The notes under the pieces: model-generated | Databases searched by the model: none | What the model saw: only the letters and a program-made list of their open reading frames with translations | What the model was told of the DNA's origin: nothing | Assembly (NCBI GenBank): GCA_037833965.1 | Contig: AP031352.1 | Location: forward strand, 8,908,501 to 8,972,500 | Direction of reading: 5' to 3' | Origin: Marchantia polymorpha subsp. ruderalis | Taxonomy: Eukaryota > Streptophyta > Marchantiopsida > Marchantiales > Marchantiaceae | DNA: 64,000 bases | Position numbers and translations under genes: made by a program | Shown: positions 1 through 10,238 of the stretch, in pieces | How the letters are laid out: each line of letters begins with the position of its first letter | Numbering within the stretch: position 1 is the first letter of the stretch

Positions 1-843
1 ATGGATGGTGGTAGTGGGAGTCGTGGAGTTCATACACGACATACTTCAGGTCACAAAGAGCCTAGTGCGCGAACACCACTGCCTTCATTTTCTGGCCAGC
101 CACAAGGACCATCATGTTGAACATGCGGAGGTGGTCATATGAGGAAGGATTGTCCCCAAGAGAGAGGGGGACAAACTTCACAGGCTAGGCCACGGCCGGC
201 ACATGTGACGTGTGATTATTGTTGTCCCCAGGGTCACCCTCGAGAGCGTTGTTTTGACCTTCATCCTGAGTTGAGATCTCGAGGTGGAGGTCGTGGCGGT
301 GATGCTCCATGAGGTCAAGGTGGCAGATGCGGTAGGGGTGGTAGAGGTACCGGTGCCATTGAGCGTACCGCAGCGAGTGCTACTTCAGCCACAGAGAACG
401 CTATGGCTGCTCGGATTGAGCAGTTGGAGCAGAGGCTTGCTGCTATGGTTGGTCTGGAGGCGAGCACTTCCACATCTTACGAGGGAAAGGATTTCTTCTA
501 TTTGGCCAGCGCAGCACAGGTGGAGGCATCAGTTGCAGTTACCAGAGGTGGTGCTCGCTCTTCAGAGCCACGTGGTGCGACAATGGAGTTGGATCCTCAG
601 AGAGGTGAGGGTGGATGGCAGGCCAGACTACCCCAGTCCTTTTTGTTGTCGGAGGTGAGCACGAGTTCGTCTATGAGACATGCACCGCCTAATGACACTG
701 GAGGTAGAACAGAGACTCTTACATCATCAGTTGTGAACGCGGACGTGCCATCCGGTGTAGTGATGCGGATAGCCACTTCAGTCTTGCGATCTTCATTGTT
801 TTCAGCCACAAAGTTGATGGACTCTGGTATTGATTTGGCTTGA
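1..843 (+). pseudogene. Gag nucleocapsid region and gag-pol linker (broken)
   Basis: The reading frame from base 1 carries two retroviral-type zinc knuckles. The second (211-252) is a canonical C-x2-C-x4-H-x4-C. The first (115-153) has the spacing C-x2-C-x3-H-x4-C and an in-frame TGA at 118-120 where Trp or Arg would be expected. Such knuckles bind the element's RNA during packaging. A Gly/Arg-rich stretch follows (about 265-400), and then a linker open from 403 to 843 with a short heptad-like segment (EQLEQRL). The start codon is off the window. It is a decayed copy; the calls rest on the Cys/His spacing and the position upstream of the protease. Confidence 0.75.
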
Positions 844-1089
844 GTATTCTGGGTAGCAGCCACGTCGTGTGCGCGTGGGAGAGTCACTGCTACGAGTGCC
901 GAGATACGTGAGTATACAGTTGAAGAATCATCCTCAACGTCTACATTGTTCGAGGAGACGACTTGATAGGCGGCAGCGGCAAGGATGGAGTCCTTACCAG
1001 CGCGACCATCCATTGATCGTGAGAGTTTTGTTCGTGGTGTGTGTATGATGGACAACCGGAGTGGCTTATTTTGCTTAGTGAGCTCTACA

Positions 1090-1496
1090 GGACAGGTGTA
1101 TGTTCCAGCCAGAGTTTTGCTAGATTCTGGTGCACACCCTTGATGTTGGGCAAGGCTGCATGCATTAATTTGGGTATTCGGAGGTCAGAGTTGAAACCTT
1201 GCCCATTCCAAATCCAGACTTCACTTGGTGGTGCCAGCGATAGGTCTTACTTTATGACCAGGGAGAGCATATCGGTGCATTTGAGGCATGATCATGCTCA
1301 TGATAACTCGCAATTTGGAGTTCGTGTGGTGGTTACATCAGAAGAGTCATATGATATGCTTGTTGGTGGAGCTGTGTTATATCCAATGGGTTTTTGGATG
1401 GACTATTGGACGGAGACTGCTGCCTATCGACCTAGTTGGCAGTCTGACGATGGACGTGTTAGCGAGCTGCAAGTGAGATTTATTTCTCGGGATTGA
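1090..1496 (+). pseudogene. Retrotransposon aspartic protease (broken)
   Basis: The motif LLDSGA is encoded at 1117-1134, the retropepsin active-site signature (D-S/T-G-A) that processes Gag-Pol. It is closely followed by a TGA codon in the same frame, then about 110 further residues continue to 1496 with the look of a pepsin-like beta barrel: ICLG-type turns, a VVVTSEESYDMLVGG segment resembling the 'iiG.d.L' second half of retropepsins, and a Trp-rich tail. It lies between the gag knuckles and the methyltransferase, as expected for the 5' part of pol. Non-functional as read because of the stop. Family-level confidence is moderate because only one catalytic motif is diagnostic. Confidence 0.7.
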
Positions 1497-1712
1497 CCTC
1501 TATGATCTTCATCTACGGTCTTAGCATCCGTTGCGGGTTTCAGCGGAGTGCTTACTTGGCGTGATGACTTGTTAGAGGGGAACATGTCCGCCGACGATAT
1601 CTCAGTCTACGAGGATGTGGAGGAGGTTGTGAGTTTCGCAACGGTGGTGCCTTCTTTCTTAGATGTTCCACTTTGGAGTTCTTGTCAGGCACTATAGCTG
1701 GAGGCTGATAGG

Positions 1713-2790
1713 TTGGTGAAGAAGGCTCGGAGTGAAGCCTCTTTACCAGCAATGGCAGAGAGAGCTTCAGGTGACCGACTAGTATGTGGCTCTAGCACGC
1801 TATCACCATTGGTTACTACACCTATTGCATGGGATTATTCCTCAGAGGGCGTTTGTTTGTTGGATCTGTTTGGTGGGATCAGCATAGGTTTGGCTGCAAT
1901 GTTGCAGTCAGGTATTCTCGTACGGAGATACTTGTATGTGGGGAAGGACGAGACTACACGTCAAGTCTCTTCATGACATGTTGCACAGTTGATGCAGTGT
2001 TTTCCTTTGTTATTGCCGCGATCAGTTGTTCGAGGATACCAGAAGGCGTTGACTTCAGACATTTCGTTGCTGGGGGCGCCGGACCTTGACTGCGTTGGCC
2101 ATATTGATATGGTGATTGCAGGCTGGCCATGTCAGGGACACACACGTGCTGGACATGGGACAGGGTTGCATGATCCCAGATCTCGGATGTTTTGGGAGAT
2201 GATGCAAGTGTTACGTCATCTGCAGGTGCAGCAGACACGTTCTCTAGCATACATTCTGGAGAATGTACCATTGTTGGGTGACACTCGAGTTCAATTGATG
2301 GCGAGTGTCCATCAGGTCCGAGCATGGATTGGATGTTGCAAGGGTTGGATCACGTGCTCATTGTGCACGTTTATGGTGGACTAACCTTTTGCCACGAGAG
2401 ATATTGCGTCATGCCTATGATTCTGTGCAGCGTGATCATACACTCACCGTTGACAATATCTTGGATGTTTTCCGACACTCTCAGGTAGTGAGAGTTGTTT
2501 ACAGGTGATTTTGGTGAACCTCGTAGGTCAGCCTCGGATGACTTTACCTACGTTGGTCAGTTATCCAACATCACATGCATATCGTGATGATGGACATGGA
2601 CTACTGTGAAACAGTACATGACATCAGTTGGTGGAGCCCAACGCTGATGAGAAAGAACATGCGATGGGATTTATGACTGGTGTGACCGCAACTACTTTAG
2701 TTTCAGAGGCTTCGTGTTGTTAGGTTTTGGGTCAAGCTATGGACCTGAACTGCTTGACGTGGATTGTGAGCTTGGATTTGGGGGAGCAAT
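1713..2790 (+). pseudogene. C5-cytosine DNA methyltransferase domain inside the retrotransposon (broken)
   Basis: The conserved motifs of C5-cytosine methyltransferases appear in order. Motif I (SAM binding) is LDLFGGISIG at 1860-1889. Motif IV is AGWPCQGHTRAG with the catalytic Cys at 2130-2132, followed by GLHDPRSRMFWE. Motif VI is LENVP (2256-2270). Motif VIII is SRAHCARLWW (about 2351-2380, shifted frame). A target-recognition-like segment begins near 2526, then comes a C-terminal MGF segment (about 2667) and a motif X equivalent GQAMDLNC (about 2729-2752). The domain would transfer a methyl group from SAM to cytosine C5 in DNA. Breaks: TGA at 1974-1976 between motifs I and IV, a frameshift or short deletion near 2330, TGA at 2607, TAG near 2720. 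It sits between protease and reverse transcriptase in the same orientation, so it belongs to pol, not to a host gene. Its single-block order resembles bacterial-type or DNMT/DRM-unlike enzymes; exact affinity needs phylogeny. Confidence 0.85.
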
Positions 2791-3085
2791 GCCGTTTGCG
2801 TGTTGATTTGGTGGTTAGTACATCACTTGTTAGCTCATTGCCTACTGGGACGGTAGTGGCAATGGCTGGGGGCGACAGGCGAGATATTCGTCATTCTTGG
2901 AGTTCATGGGACATGACGAGAGGACTCGCTAGAGTTGCAGCCCATGCAGTTGGAAAGGTTTCTCATGCGGAGGTTGCTACGAAGGAGGGTATAGAGACCC
3001 CTTCTTTGGAGGATGTGGCGTGGCAATCAATGAAAGTATCGCCTTCCTCTAGTGTGACTATGTAGGAATGGGAACCATTGATTGG

Positions 3086-3324
3086 TTCCTAGATCACAAG
3101 ACAAGAGAGGCGACAGTTGACACAATTCCTACGAGATCATAGGAATTGTTTTGCTTTCAGTATGAAGGAGTTGGGTGCTTTGATTTGACCCGGTATACGG
3201 ATAGAATTGGCTAGTGATATGCCAATCTTCTGTCGTCCTTATCGATATAGTGAGATGGAGAGGGATTTGATTCGGAGTAAGATTTTGGACTTACTAGAGG
3301 TTGGATTAGTGGAGTTATCGCATG
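3086..3324 (+). pseudogene. Reverse transcriptase, N-terminal part
   Basis: This stretch encodes the usual entry to gypsy reverse transcriptase: a FLRDHRNCFAFSMKELGAL block (the 'l..f.DvFa.s..dl' region), then PIFCRPYRYSEMERDLI and ILDLLEVGLVELSH, the conserved finger segment in which the primer strand is held. A TGA interrupts it near 3187. The frame runs into foreign sequence at 3325 and resumes at 6840 (HEYASAT), so the insertion between them cut an RT domain that was once continuous. Confidence 0.85.
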
Positions 3325-6300
3325 CTTAGTTGTAATGACAGACAAATACCAAAATGGAGCATAATGGTACAGATCCGTTCCCACGAGGACAGAAACAACC
3401 ACAAAGTCACAATTTGTCACAGAATAGCATTCTATTAAAGAGTTTCACTTCTTAGGCCAATGCCAATCCCAGAAGACACTACCCAGCTAGAGCCGAAGAC
3501 CCGCAGAGTAGTGCATAACCACACACACAACCTGAAACTTTTCCAAACAACGCATGTAGGAATCGCTTGCAACTCCACACTTATATTTCAGGGGGAAAAC
3601 TTCCCAGCATTGCATACATCTCAACTCACTGACCCGAATACTCAGACCCAAATTTGCTTAAATTCCAAGGAGCCTCGACTGCTTAGGACATTCGAGCCGA
3701 ATACTCACAACTCCTGATGCGGTAACTTCGACAAACAGGAGCGCATCGTGCCTTAGGCCTAGATCACACACCATCGCACAGACACAACGGATACACATTC
3801 ACAATCAAGACAAGCGAATAGACAGATGAGCCCCCCAAGGAAAGAGCCTTGGGCCTCTTTATTCACAATGGCAACTCTGGAATATCAACTGCTTGAGGCG
3901 AATCGGTCTCAGGGGCTGTGCTGTCCGATGTAACAGTTACGACATCGTCTGAACTACTCTCTACTCCTAATCTACGCAACACGTTTACAATCTCTACTTC
4001 TACATTATGGCGCACCTCATTCAATTCCTTTGAAATGAATTAACTAACTCTACAATCTGTTTGTGTCTTGCGGATCCGCCGCCCTTCGCGCTCATCAGCC
4101 GTTGCTCGAGTAGATCTAGCTTCAACCACTTCACCGAGTCCAGTTCCCACATCGTGAACCCATTCAGGCATTTCTCTAACCGCAATTTCAACACGTCGGT
4201 TGACTACTCCCTCAGCTGACGGTAGGCCTCCTCTGCCTTTTCCATTCTCCTTTACGACTCTTCTGATCTCATCTCCGCCTTCCCTAACTAATCTCGTAAC
4301 CGTCAACAGTAGGATTCAACCTTTATTTTACATTCGACCTCCGAAGATTTGGCCGACTCGCAATCTGCCAATTTCTTGGCCCAATCCGCTAACTCCTCTT
4401 CATGCTTCTGGTTTCCCGCCGACAGACTTGCTGATAGCTCCTCCGCACGTCGGAATTCCATCTCGCACTTCGCCTCAATCTCCAAAATTTTGCCACAAAG
4501 ATCTTCCTCCGCCGTCTTCGCCTTTGCGATTTTGCCCCGAAGTTCTTCGGCGATACGAGCTTCTTCGGCTCTTTGGGCTTCCAATGTAGCAAGTTCCTCG
4601 ACATGTTTCTTCTCTCGCTTCTCCGCAGTAGTGATCAACCGCTCCGATCTTTTGATTGCCGCCTCGTAAGCTTCTCTGAATTTCTCCAATCCCGCCATCA
4701 AATCCACTGTTACCTTCTGGGCATTTTCATTGGAGATACGAAGTCCTCCACAAGTCTCTTCCAACTCTGCACAACGCCGGGATTCCTTCTCTAGATTCAG
4801 CTGCAACACTTCACACTTAGTTTCCTTCTCCCGAAGCTAGTCTTCTCGCTCCCGCAATGCCGCCTTCACCGCCGCGCATTCGGATGACAAGGTTGCAGCT
4901 TGCTCCTGTGCCAATGCAGTTGCGGAATTCCACTCCATCTTTACTGCAATTGCTCTCTTGAGCTTCGTCCTATTCCTAATCATCGGTACATAGAATCTTG
5001 GCTCCTCCGATACAGCATACTTCACTCTCTTCCCATCCAAATACTTCAACAATGGAACTACACTATCCTGCAAGAATTCAGGAAATGTAATTTCTAATGT
5101 CTTCACATCTTCGTCCGAAGTCTTCTTCCCTTCTTCGGGTCTCACCTCTTCCACTGGAGATGTCGGCAGTGTAATGCCCTCGGCTTCTACCACCGTTCCT
5201 CCTATCTGTGCGACAATCTCCTCGCTCAAAGTGGACTCCTTCTCCGGGTCCTCGTTCATCTTCTTCTGTGGTGTCTCTTCGCCCCGCGCAGACCGCGTCT
5301 GCTCTGAAGACAGAGAAATCAGACATACCAATTCCGTTCCCTCCTTCAAAGATTCTGCCGGTATGTCTGTTGGGACTTCGACTGACACCTCTGAAGGTAC
5401 TTCTCTCTCCACAGGCCGCATTACCTCGCTAGTTGCGACTTCAGATGTGTTCACAATTGATGCCACCGTCTTCTCCACGCTGCTGTCCGACACCTCAACT
5501 ATCACCATCCTCCGATTTGCCCTCTTCTTTGGTCTTGCGCGAGCTCTGTGCTGCCTCGCTCCTCCTACATCCATATCCATACTTCTTACCTCGTGGGCCA
5601 ATTCCTCCTCGTCATCACTCACGACCTTCTTTCTCTTTGCCAATCGTCTCTCTGGCTTCTCCCGTCTCTGAACCACGTCCACCTGAACTGGTCCTCGAGC
5701 TGTCGTTTGTGTTGGGATTGAGGGGGGTTGGTTCTCGTCTTCGGTCCCTTCACTGGACTCAGCTGTTAGGATTTCCCGCTCTCTCGGAAATCGCTTCTCC
5801 TCCTCCCTCGTAAGCAATCCCATCCCTCAATAGAAATTCACCAAAAAGGGAGTGATGTGATTGGTCAAAGGTCCCGTCCACCGAAAGCCTGCATTCACCT
5901 TGACAAGATCGTGAAAGATCCTTCGCTGTCCCTTCAGAATGCGTTCGAAGAACTCTACTTGCCAGACCGTCACATAAGTCGTGCGCGCCGGCCGTAAGAT
6001 GTGCATGATACCCAACGCGATCGCCCTTCTCTTCGAATCTTTGTAATCGATAGTCTTCCATCCATTTGTTCCCTATCTTCCAGACTCGAAGAGAGGCCCG
6101 TAAGAGAATTCCTCGCTGCGCTTAAGTCCTACGCTATTCTTCTCAAATAGCAGATCTCCTTCGCTGCCCGCACAGGATCCCAGTACCTTCGTCCAATGTT
6201 CGATAGTCCACAGCATGGGATTACCGCGGAGCTCCTCGCCTTCGATCGTGCTCTTGTCCATTACCTCCTTGCAGATACTCGCCAAGACGCAATTCCAATT

Positions 6301-6839
6301 TCACAAAAGGAATTCAAGCCGCAGTTCACTCAACTCGCGTCTAAAGGGTCTCAATTCCTCGTAAGGCACATTCAAGGGAACCAATTTCCTCACCTTCTCA
6401 CTCTTCTTGAGCGCCATGTCTTCAATTTGCATTTCGCTAATCGCGGGCTGGCTCGATTTCACTTCCTCTCTCTTTCGCTCTTTCTTGCTCGATATCGTAA
6501 TGTCGGCGCGAAGTCTCCTCGTACTGCCTTTACCTTTGAAGCCCTAACATTGACTTCTCCCGCACCCAGTAGAACTCCCGACGCGTGCGAACATCGTCCG
6601 GCCCGTTGCATGATTTTAAATTGATTCCGATGTCTTCGCCGAAGACGTAGCTCTTCGTACATCCATAAAAGGCTGCGCCGAAGACACGAAGATCCGAAGA
6701 TCTTTGGACGTAGACGAATTCTAACTAATTCTATCATTTCTCCTAAGTAGCTGCTCATTCTAACTCTAACAACTACTTTCTAAACAAATATCTTTTAGTT
6801 TTAATGAATTTTAAAGAAAAATGAAAAAACTAGGCACCA
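3325..6839 (-). mobile_element. 3.5-kb insertion nested in the reverse transcriptase, flanked by CATG duplications
   Basis: RT coding sequence is cut between SH (3318-3323) and HEYASAT (6840). CATG occurs at both edges (3321-3324 and 6840-6843), which fits a 4-bp target-site duplication, or 5 bp with one change (GCATG/ACATG). The inserted block has base composition and coding strand unlike the host element and carries one long decayed minus-strand gene with leader and trailer sequence. No LTR pair, terminal inverted repeat or poly(A) tail was found by eye. The ends are CTTAGTTG on the left and GGCACCA on the right. The class of element is unresolved. Confidence 0.75.
3863..6417 (-). pseudogene. 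Decayed Marchantia-type coiled-coil protein gene (mst101(2)-like family)
   Basis: Reading on the minus strand from ATG at 6417 (MALKKSEKVRKLVPLN) the following blocks appear: NPMLWTIEHWTKVLG (about 6200), LGIMHILRPARTTYVT..FF (about 6000), GPLTNHITPFLVNFY, GMGLLTREEEKRFPRE (5823), an acidic Ser/Glu-rich linker, FLQDSVVPLLKYLDGKR (about 5030), a long Ala/Glu/Lys coiled coil (4809-4303), LEKCLNGFTMW (about 4170), and a tail ending at TGA 3863-3865 followed closely by AATAAA. Lesions include a one-base deletion near 6258, stops near 6088, 5826, 4836 and 4306, and more frame changes before the tail. The block order matches, from memory, an abundant Marchantia family annotated only by coiled-coil similarity; function unknown. 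The frameshifts and stops make this a dead copy. Confidence 0.7.
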
Positions 6840-7540
6840 CATGAGTATGCGTCAGCCACTGTCATGCCGGTGTACATGGCAACTACACGGATAGGCGCAT
6901 GTGTGGAGACTACTGTACTATCAATCGGCAGACGAAGTTTGATAAGTATGCCATGCCTACAGCTGAGGAGATCTTTGATATGGTGGGACATGCGAGGATT
7001 TTTAGTACTTTGGATCTGCGGGCAAGTTACCATCAGTTGCCAATTAGGGAGGAGGACAAGGCCAAGAGAGCGTTTTGGGGCGTCAACTCCCACGGCAAGG
7101 ATTGTTTGAATCAGTGGCGATTCTTACCCTTTGGGATGAAGAATGCACCTGACAAGTTTCAGAGGGTTATGGACAGAATCGTGGCGGGGCTGGATTTTGG
7201 CAGATGTTACATTGATGATACCTTGGTGTTTAGTGACATTGTGGAGCAACACCAGATACATTTGCAGATTGTGTTTGAGCGGTTGAGGGCTCATGGTTTG
7301 AGGTTACATCCCGGGAAGTGTAAGTACTTCCAGGAGAAGATTGAATACTTGGGTCATGTGATATATCCAGGTGGTTTAGGAGTTCACAAGCAAAGGTGGA
7401 GGCTATTGCACGCATTCCTCGTCCCACGGATGTGAGTAGAGTTTGTGCATTCATGGATTTGATGAACTACTATCGGAGGTATGTGAAGGGATTTAGTGCT
7501 ATAGCCAAGCATTTGAACCAGTTGCTGAAGTCAGATCAGG
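6840..7540 (+). pseudogene. Reverse transcriptase, palm and thumb
   Basis: This is the continuation of the RT domain after the nested insertion. Visible blocks are RRMCGDYCTINRQT (the 'R..vDyr.lN..t' motif), FSTLDLRASYHQLPI (first catalytic Asp in LDL), AFWGVNSHGKDCLNQWRFLP, PFGMKNAPDKFQRVMD (dNTP-binding region), YIDDTLVFS with the catalytic Asp pair (7208-7219), and HLQIVFERLRAHGLRLHPGKC plus YLGHVIYPGGL (thumb). The frame 6899-7435 is open and well preserved. After a one-base shift the sequence continues through 'NYYRRYVKGFSAIAK' to a TGA at 7543. It copies element RNA into DNA in family members that are intact. Chain-terminating lesions make this copy inactive. Confidence 0.92.
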
Positions 7541-7545
7541 AATGA

Positions 7546-7680
7546 CAATGGGGAGATGAGCAGGAGAGAGCTTTTGTTGAGCTCAAGGCAAGGTTGGTGG
7601 CCGCTTATTTCTTGAAGAGACCTATGAGAGGTCGTCCATACTAGTTGCACACTGATTGAAGTATGTTGGGACTTGGAGCT
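7546..7680 (+). pseudogene. RT-RNase H connection and RNase H start
   Basis: The sequence reads W-G-D-E-Q-E-R-A-F-V-E-L-K-A-R-L, the typical gypsy connection ('w..eq..AF..LK..l'), then ends in a HTD-S-M-L-G-L-G-A start of RNase H, where the Asp is the first catalytic residue. Stops TAG 7642-7644 and TGA 7657-7659 interrupt it; both fit C-to-T or G-to-A transitions. The frame then meets unrelated sequence at about 7681. Confidence 0.75.
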
Positions 7681-8475
7681 GTAAGACCGGGTGTTGCACA
7701 TATGTACTAAGTCTTAGAAGTGGTCAAGTGATTAGGGATAATTAGCCAAGACATAGCTAAGTCTAGCTAGTTATGACTAAACTAGTTAGTTATAACTAAG
7801 TTTATCTAGTCATGACTAAGTTTAGCTATGATGTCTATAGTTGGCGGAAAAATTAGCGGAGTTCTAGAAGAGTATAGTGAGCACTTCTATTTTGTCTTCT
7901 AGAAAGGAGTGAGAATTTCTATTTTGTCTTTTACAAAGTTCTCGATTCCAATGGATTAGATATTTGACTAGAAGCTTGGATTTGATTGATTTGACTCAAT
8001 ATATTAAAGATGATTAGCTAGACTAAGTCTAATGTTGACTCAGTGGTTAAGAAGCTTGTAGAAGTTTAAAAGCTTCCAATGACATGTCGCCACCTCAACC
8101 TTGGATTGCGAAACTTCTACAAGGTTTAGGTAGGCAAATGGCATGTTGCCACTTAGAGAGGGTTAGTCAAACTTACCTTGGTAATAGTAAGTTAGGAGGA
8201 ATTACCACATGTTACTATGATAACTTCTCAAGTAGTATAAATAGAGAGGTAGAGTAGCAACTCTCAAGTGAGTTTGGAGAGTCATGTGTGAGGACTTGTT
8301 TCATATATGAAAGAGTGACCAATTTTCTGTACCTTGGAGTGTCGATGTGTGTGAGTTGGAGTGCTACCTTGAGTGAGTGTGTGTTTGAGTTATGAGTGTG
8401 AGGATGAATCCTATTTTTTTAGAACCATGATGCACTACCGCAAAGCCATCAGAGGTAAACTTGAGTGAGAGTCAG
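7681..8475 (+). mobile_element. LTR-like insertion in RNase H
   Basis: RNase H reading is lost at about 7681 and resumes at about 8475. The insert starts TGTAAGACCGGGTGTTGCAC, is rich in TAGCTA/TAACTA runs, and has a TATA box with short leader (TATAAATAGAGAGG at about 8236), the layout of a plant LTR promoter on the + strand. Near its right end CCATCAGAGG (about 8448) recalls the tRNA-Met primer-binding site of copia elements. No clean target duplication or matching second copy was found, so a solo or truncated LTR is the best reading. Confidence 0.5.
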
Positions 8476-9114
8476 CTCGGAGGTTGCATTGCGGTGTTGA
8501 CGCAGCGTGATGATGAGGGCAAGGAGTTTGTGGTTGCGTACCCTAGTCGTTCGAACAATGCAGCGGAGTCGCGGTATAGTTCGTACGAGGGAGAGTGCTT
8601 GGCAGTGGTGTGGGCTGTGGCACACTTCAGGTGTTATTTGTTTGGTACGCAGTTCACCCTTGTTACTGATCATCAGCCGCTCAAGTGGTTGATGGAGTCC
8701 GACAAGCTCATAGGAAAGCTTGCATGATGGGCTCTCATCTTACAAGAGTACGACTTTCAGGTAGTGCATAGACCTCGAGTTGTGAACCTGGATGCAGATG
8801 GTTTGAGTCGGAACCCATGCACTAGCCAGGAAGATGACACTGGAGCTAGATGGCATGGTGAGGTTGATGAGGAGATGGTGCCTGGTTCGCATGCATCTGT
8901 CTTCATGTGTTGGTTACGTGGAAACTCTAGCAAAGAGTATCATCCGACATCTTACTCTAGTCAGAGAGTAGATGGTCAATCTTCAGATCCTGAGGTTGAG
9001 GATGGTGGTGTGGATCAACCTGATGTTCACGATGATGCATTGGTGTTGGAGTTCCTACGGACCAGCATGGTGCCAAGCACAGTGGGTGCTAAGGAGCGAG
9101 ATCGTGTTCTCTAA
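8461..9114 (+). pseudogene. RNase H domain and tether
   Basis: RNase H resumes with AVLTQRDDEGKEFVVAYPSR, then AAESRYSSYEGECLAVVWAV (catalytic Glu), YLFGTQFTLVTDHQPLKWLM (catalytic Asp in TDH), and after a TGA at 8725-8727 continues WALILQEYDFQVVHRP and LDADGLSRNP, the standard gypsy RNase H ending ('..adaLSR'). This enzyme removes the RNA strand during reverse transcription. The open stretch 8764-9114 beyond it is an acidic tether before integrase. The TGA replaces an Arg-type codon (CGA), again a C-to-T change. Confidence 0.88.
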
Positions 9115-9132
9115 CGGGCGAAGACATATCGA

Positions 9133-10238
9133 TTGGAGGGATCACATGTTCTCCGAGTGTGGGAAGAGGGTAGGGTACGAGTAGTACCACATCCAGCTAA
9201 GAGAGCACGCATTGTGAGGCATGCTCATGAGGAGTTGGGACATTTTGGAGTGAAGTGTACATACATCTTACTCCTTGGTCACTATTGGTGGCGTGGTATG
9301 CATACTCAGGTACAGCAGTTAATATCACGTTGCATAGTTTGTGATCGGATGAGGGCATCGTTCAATGCCCCGACACCAGAGTTACATCCATTATCCATCA
9401 TGGGGTTGGGTTACCGTTGGAGTTTGGACTTTGTTGGACCACTACCTTTGACTATACGACATCATCGGTATGTGTTGGTCATGGTAGAGCATTTCTCCAA
9501 GTGGATTGAGTTACCTGAGTGGATTGAGGCATTACCTGACAAGGCAAGTGAGGGAGTAGCATATGCTTTTCTTGACAGCGTACTTAGTCACTATGGTGCA
9601 CTAGCTGAGTTGTTGATCGATCAGGGGACGGAGTTTCAGGTCTTGTGTGACAAGGCATTGATTGATCATTGGACCACGTCGCGAGATCTGTAGAGGCGGA
9701 TGGTTTAGCTAAACGTGTTGTACAGACGATGAAGAGGGCATTGCGCAAGTATGGCCTGCAGAAAGGTTATTTTGGGGACTGGGATATTCAGTTACCATGG
9801 TTGGCCATGGGATATCGGTTCAGTCGTCAGGCATCCTTGGCTTACTTCTCACCATATTTTCTATTGTAGGGCCGAGATCTAGACTTGCCAACATCGATTC
9901 ATCGTGAGTCTAGCGAGGTGGTGAACCTTGATGACTCGAACATGTGGGTGAGAGTGTGTTCTCAACGTGCACAGCTCTTTTGAAGAGTTATGCCTGCAGT
10001 GAGTGAGAATCTTGCGATTGCTCAACATAGAGATACGTTGCGATATGCAACCATTCGAGGAGGAGGTTATCGACCATCGGTTCTTAGATTCCATGTGAAA
10101 GACTACGTCTATCTACAGCAGACTGCACTGACGACATTGGATTTGACGGCGGGACGCACAATCTTGCGAGTGCGAGATGTGTTATCTTCTGGAGTTCTTC
10201 TATTGGAGGGTCGTGACGGAGTTGTTTAGAAGTATCAT
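9133..10238 (+). pseudogene. Integrase (HHCC, DDE core, GPY/F-like tail; broken)
   Basis: The N-terminal zinc site is seen as HEELGHFG and CIVCDRM (about 9218-9347). The catalytic core follows with WSLDFVGPL (first Asp), HHRYVLVMVEHFSKWIELPE, and LLIDQGTEF (second Asp, about 9618). The third catalytic residue, normally Glu in 'GLAERV', is Lys here (AAA at 9711-9713), and a frameshift lies just before it near 9690. The core ends at LPWLAMGYRFSRQAS..SPYFLL with a stop at about 9867. The C-terminal part (10060-10230) has FHVKDYVYLQQ and TILRVRDVLSSGVLLLEGRDG, matching the integrase SH3-like or GPY/F module. It would insert element cDNA into the genome; this copy is catalytically dead. Confidence 0.9.

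Noticed and set aside
1713-2790. Methyltransferase as an independent host gene
   Set aside because: It is flanked on the same strand by protease and reverse transcriptase of one element and lacks its own start, introns or leader.
5174-5671. Ser/Thr-rich open frame on the + strand
   Set aside because: Antisense of the coiled-coil pseudogene linker; no domain.
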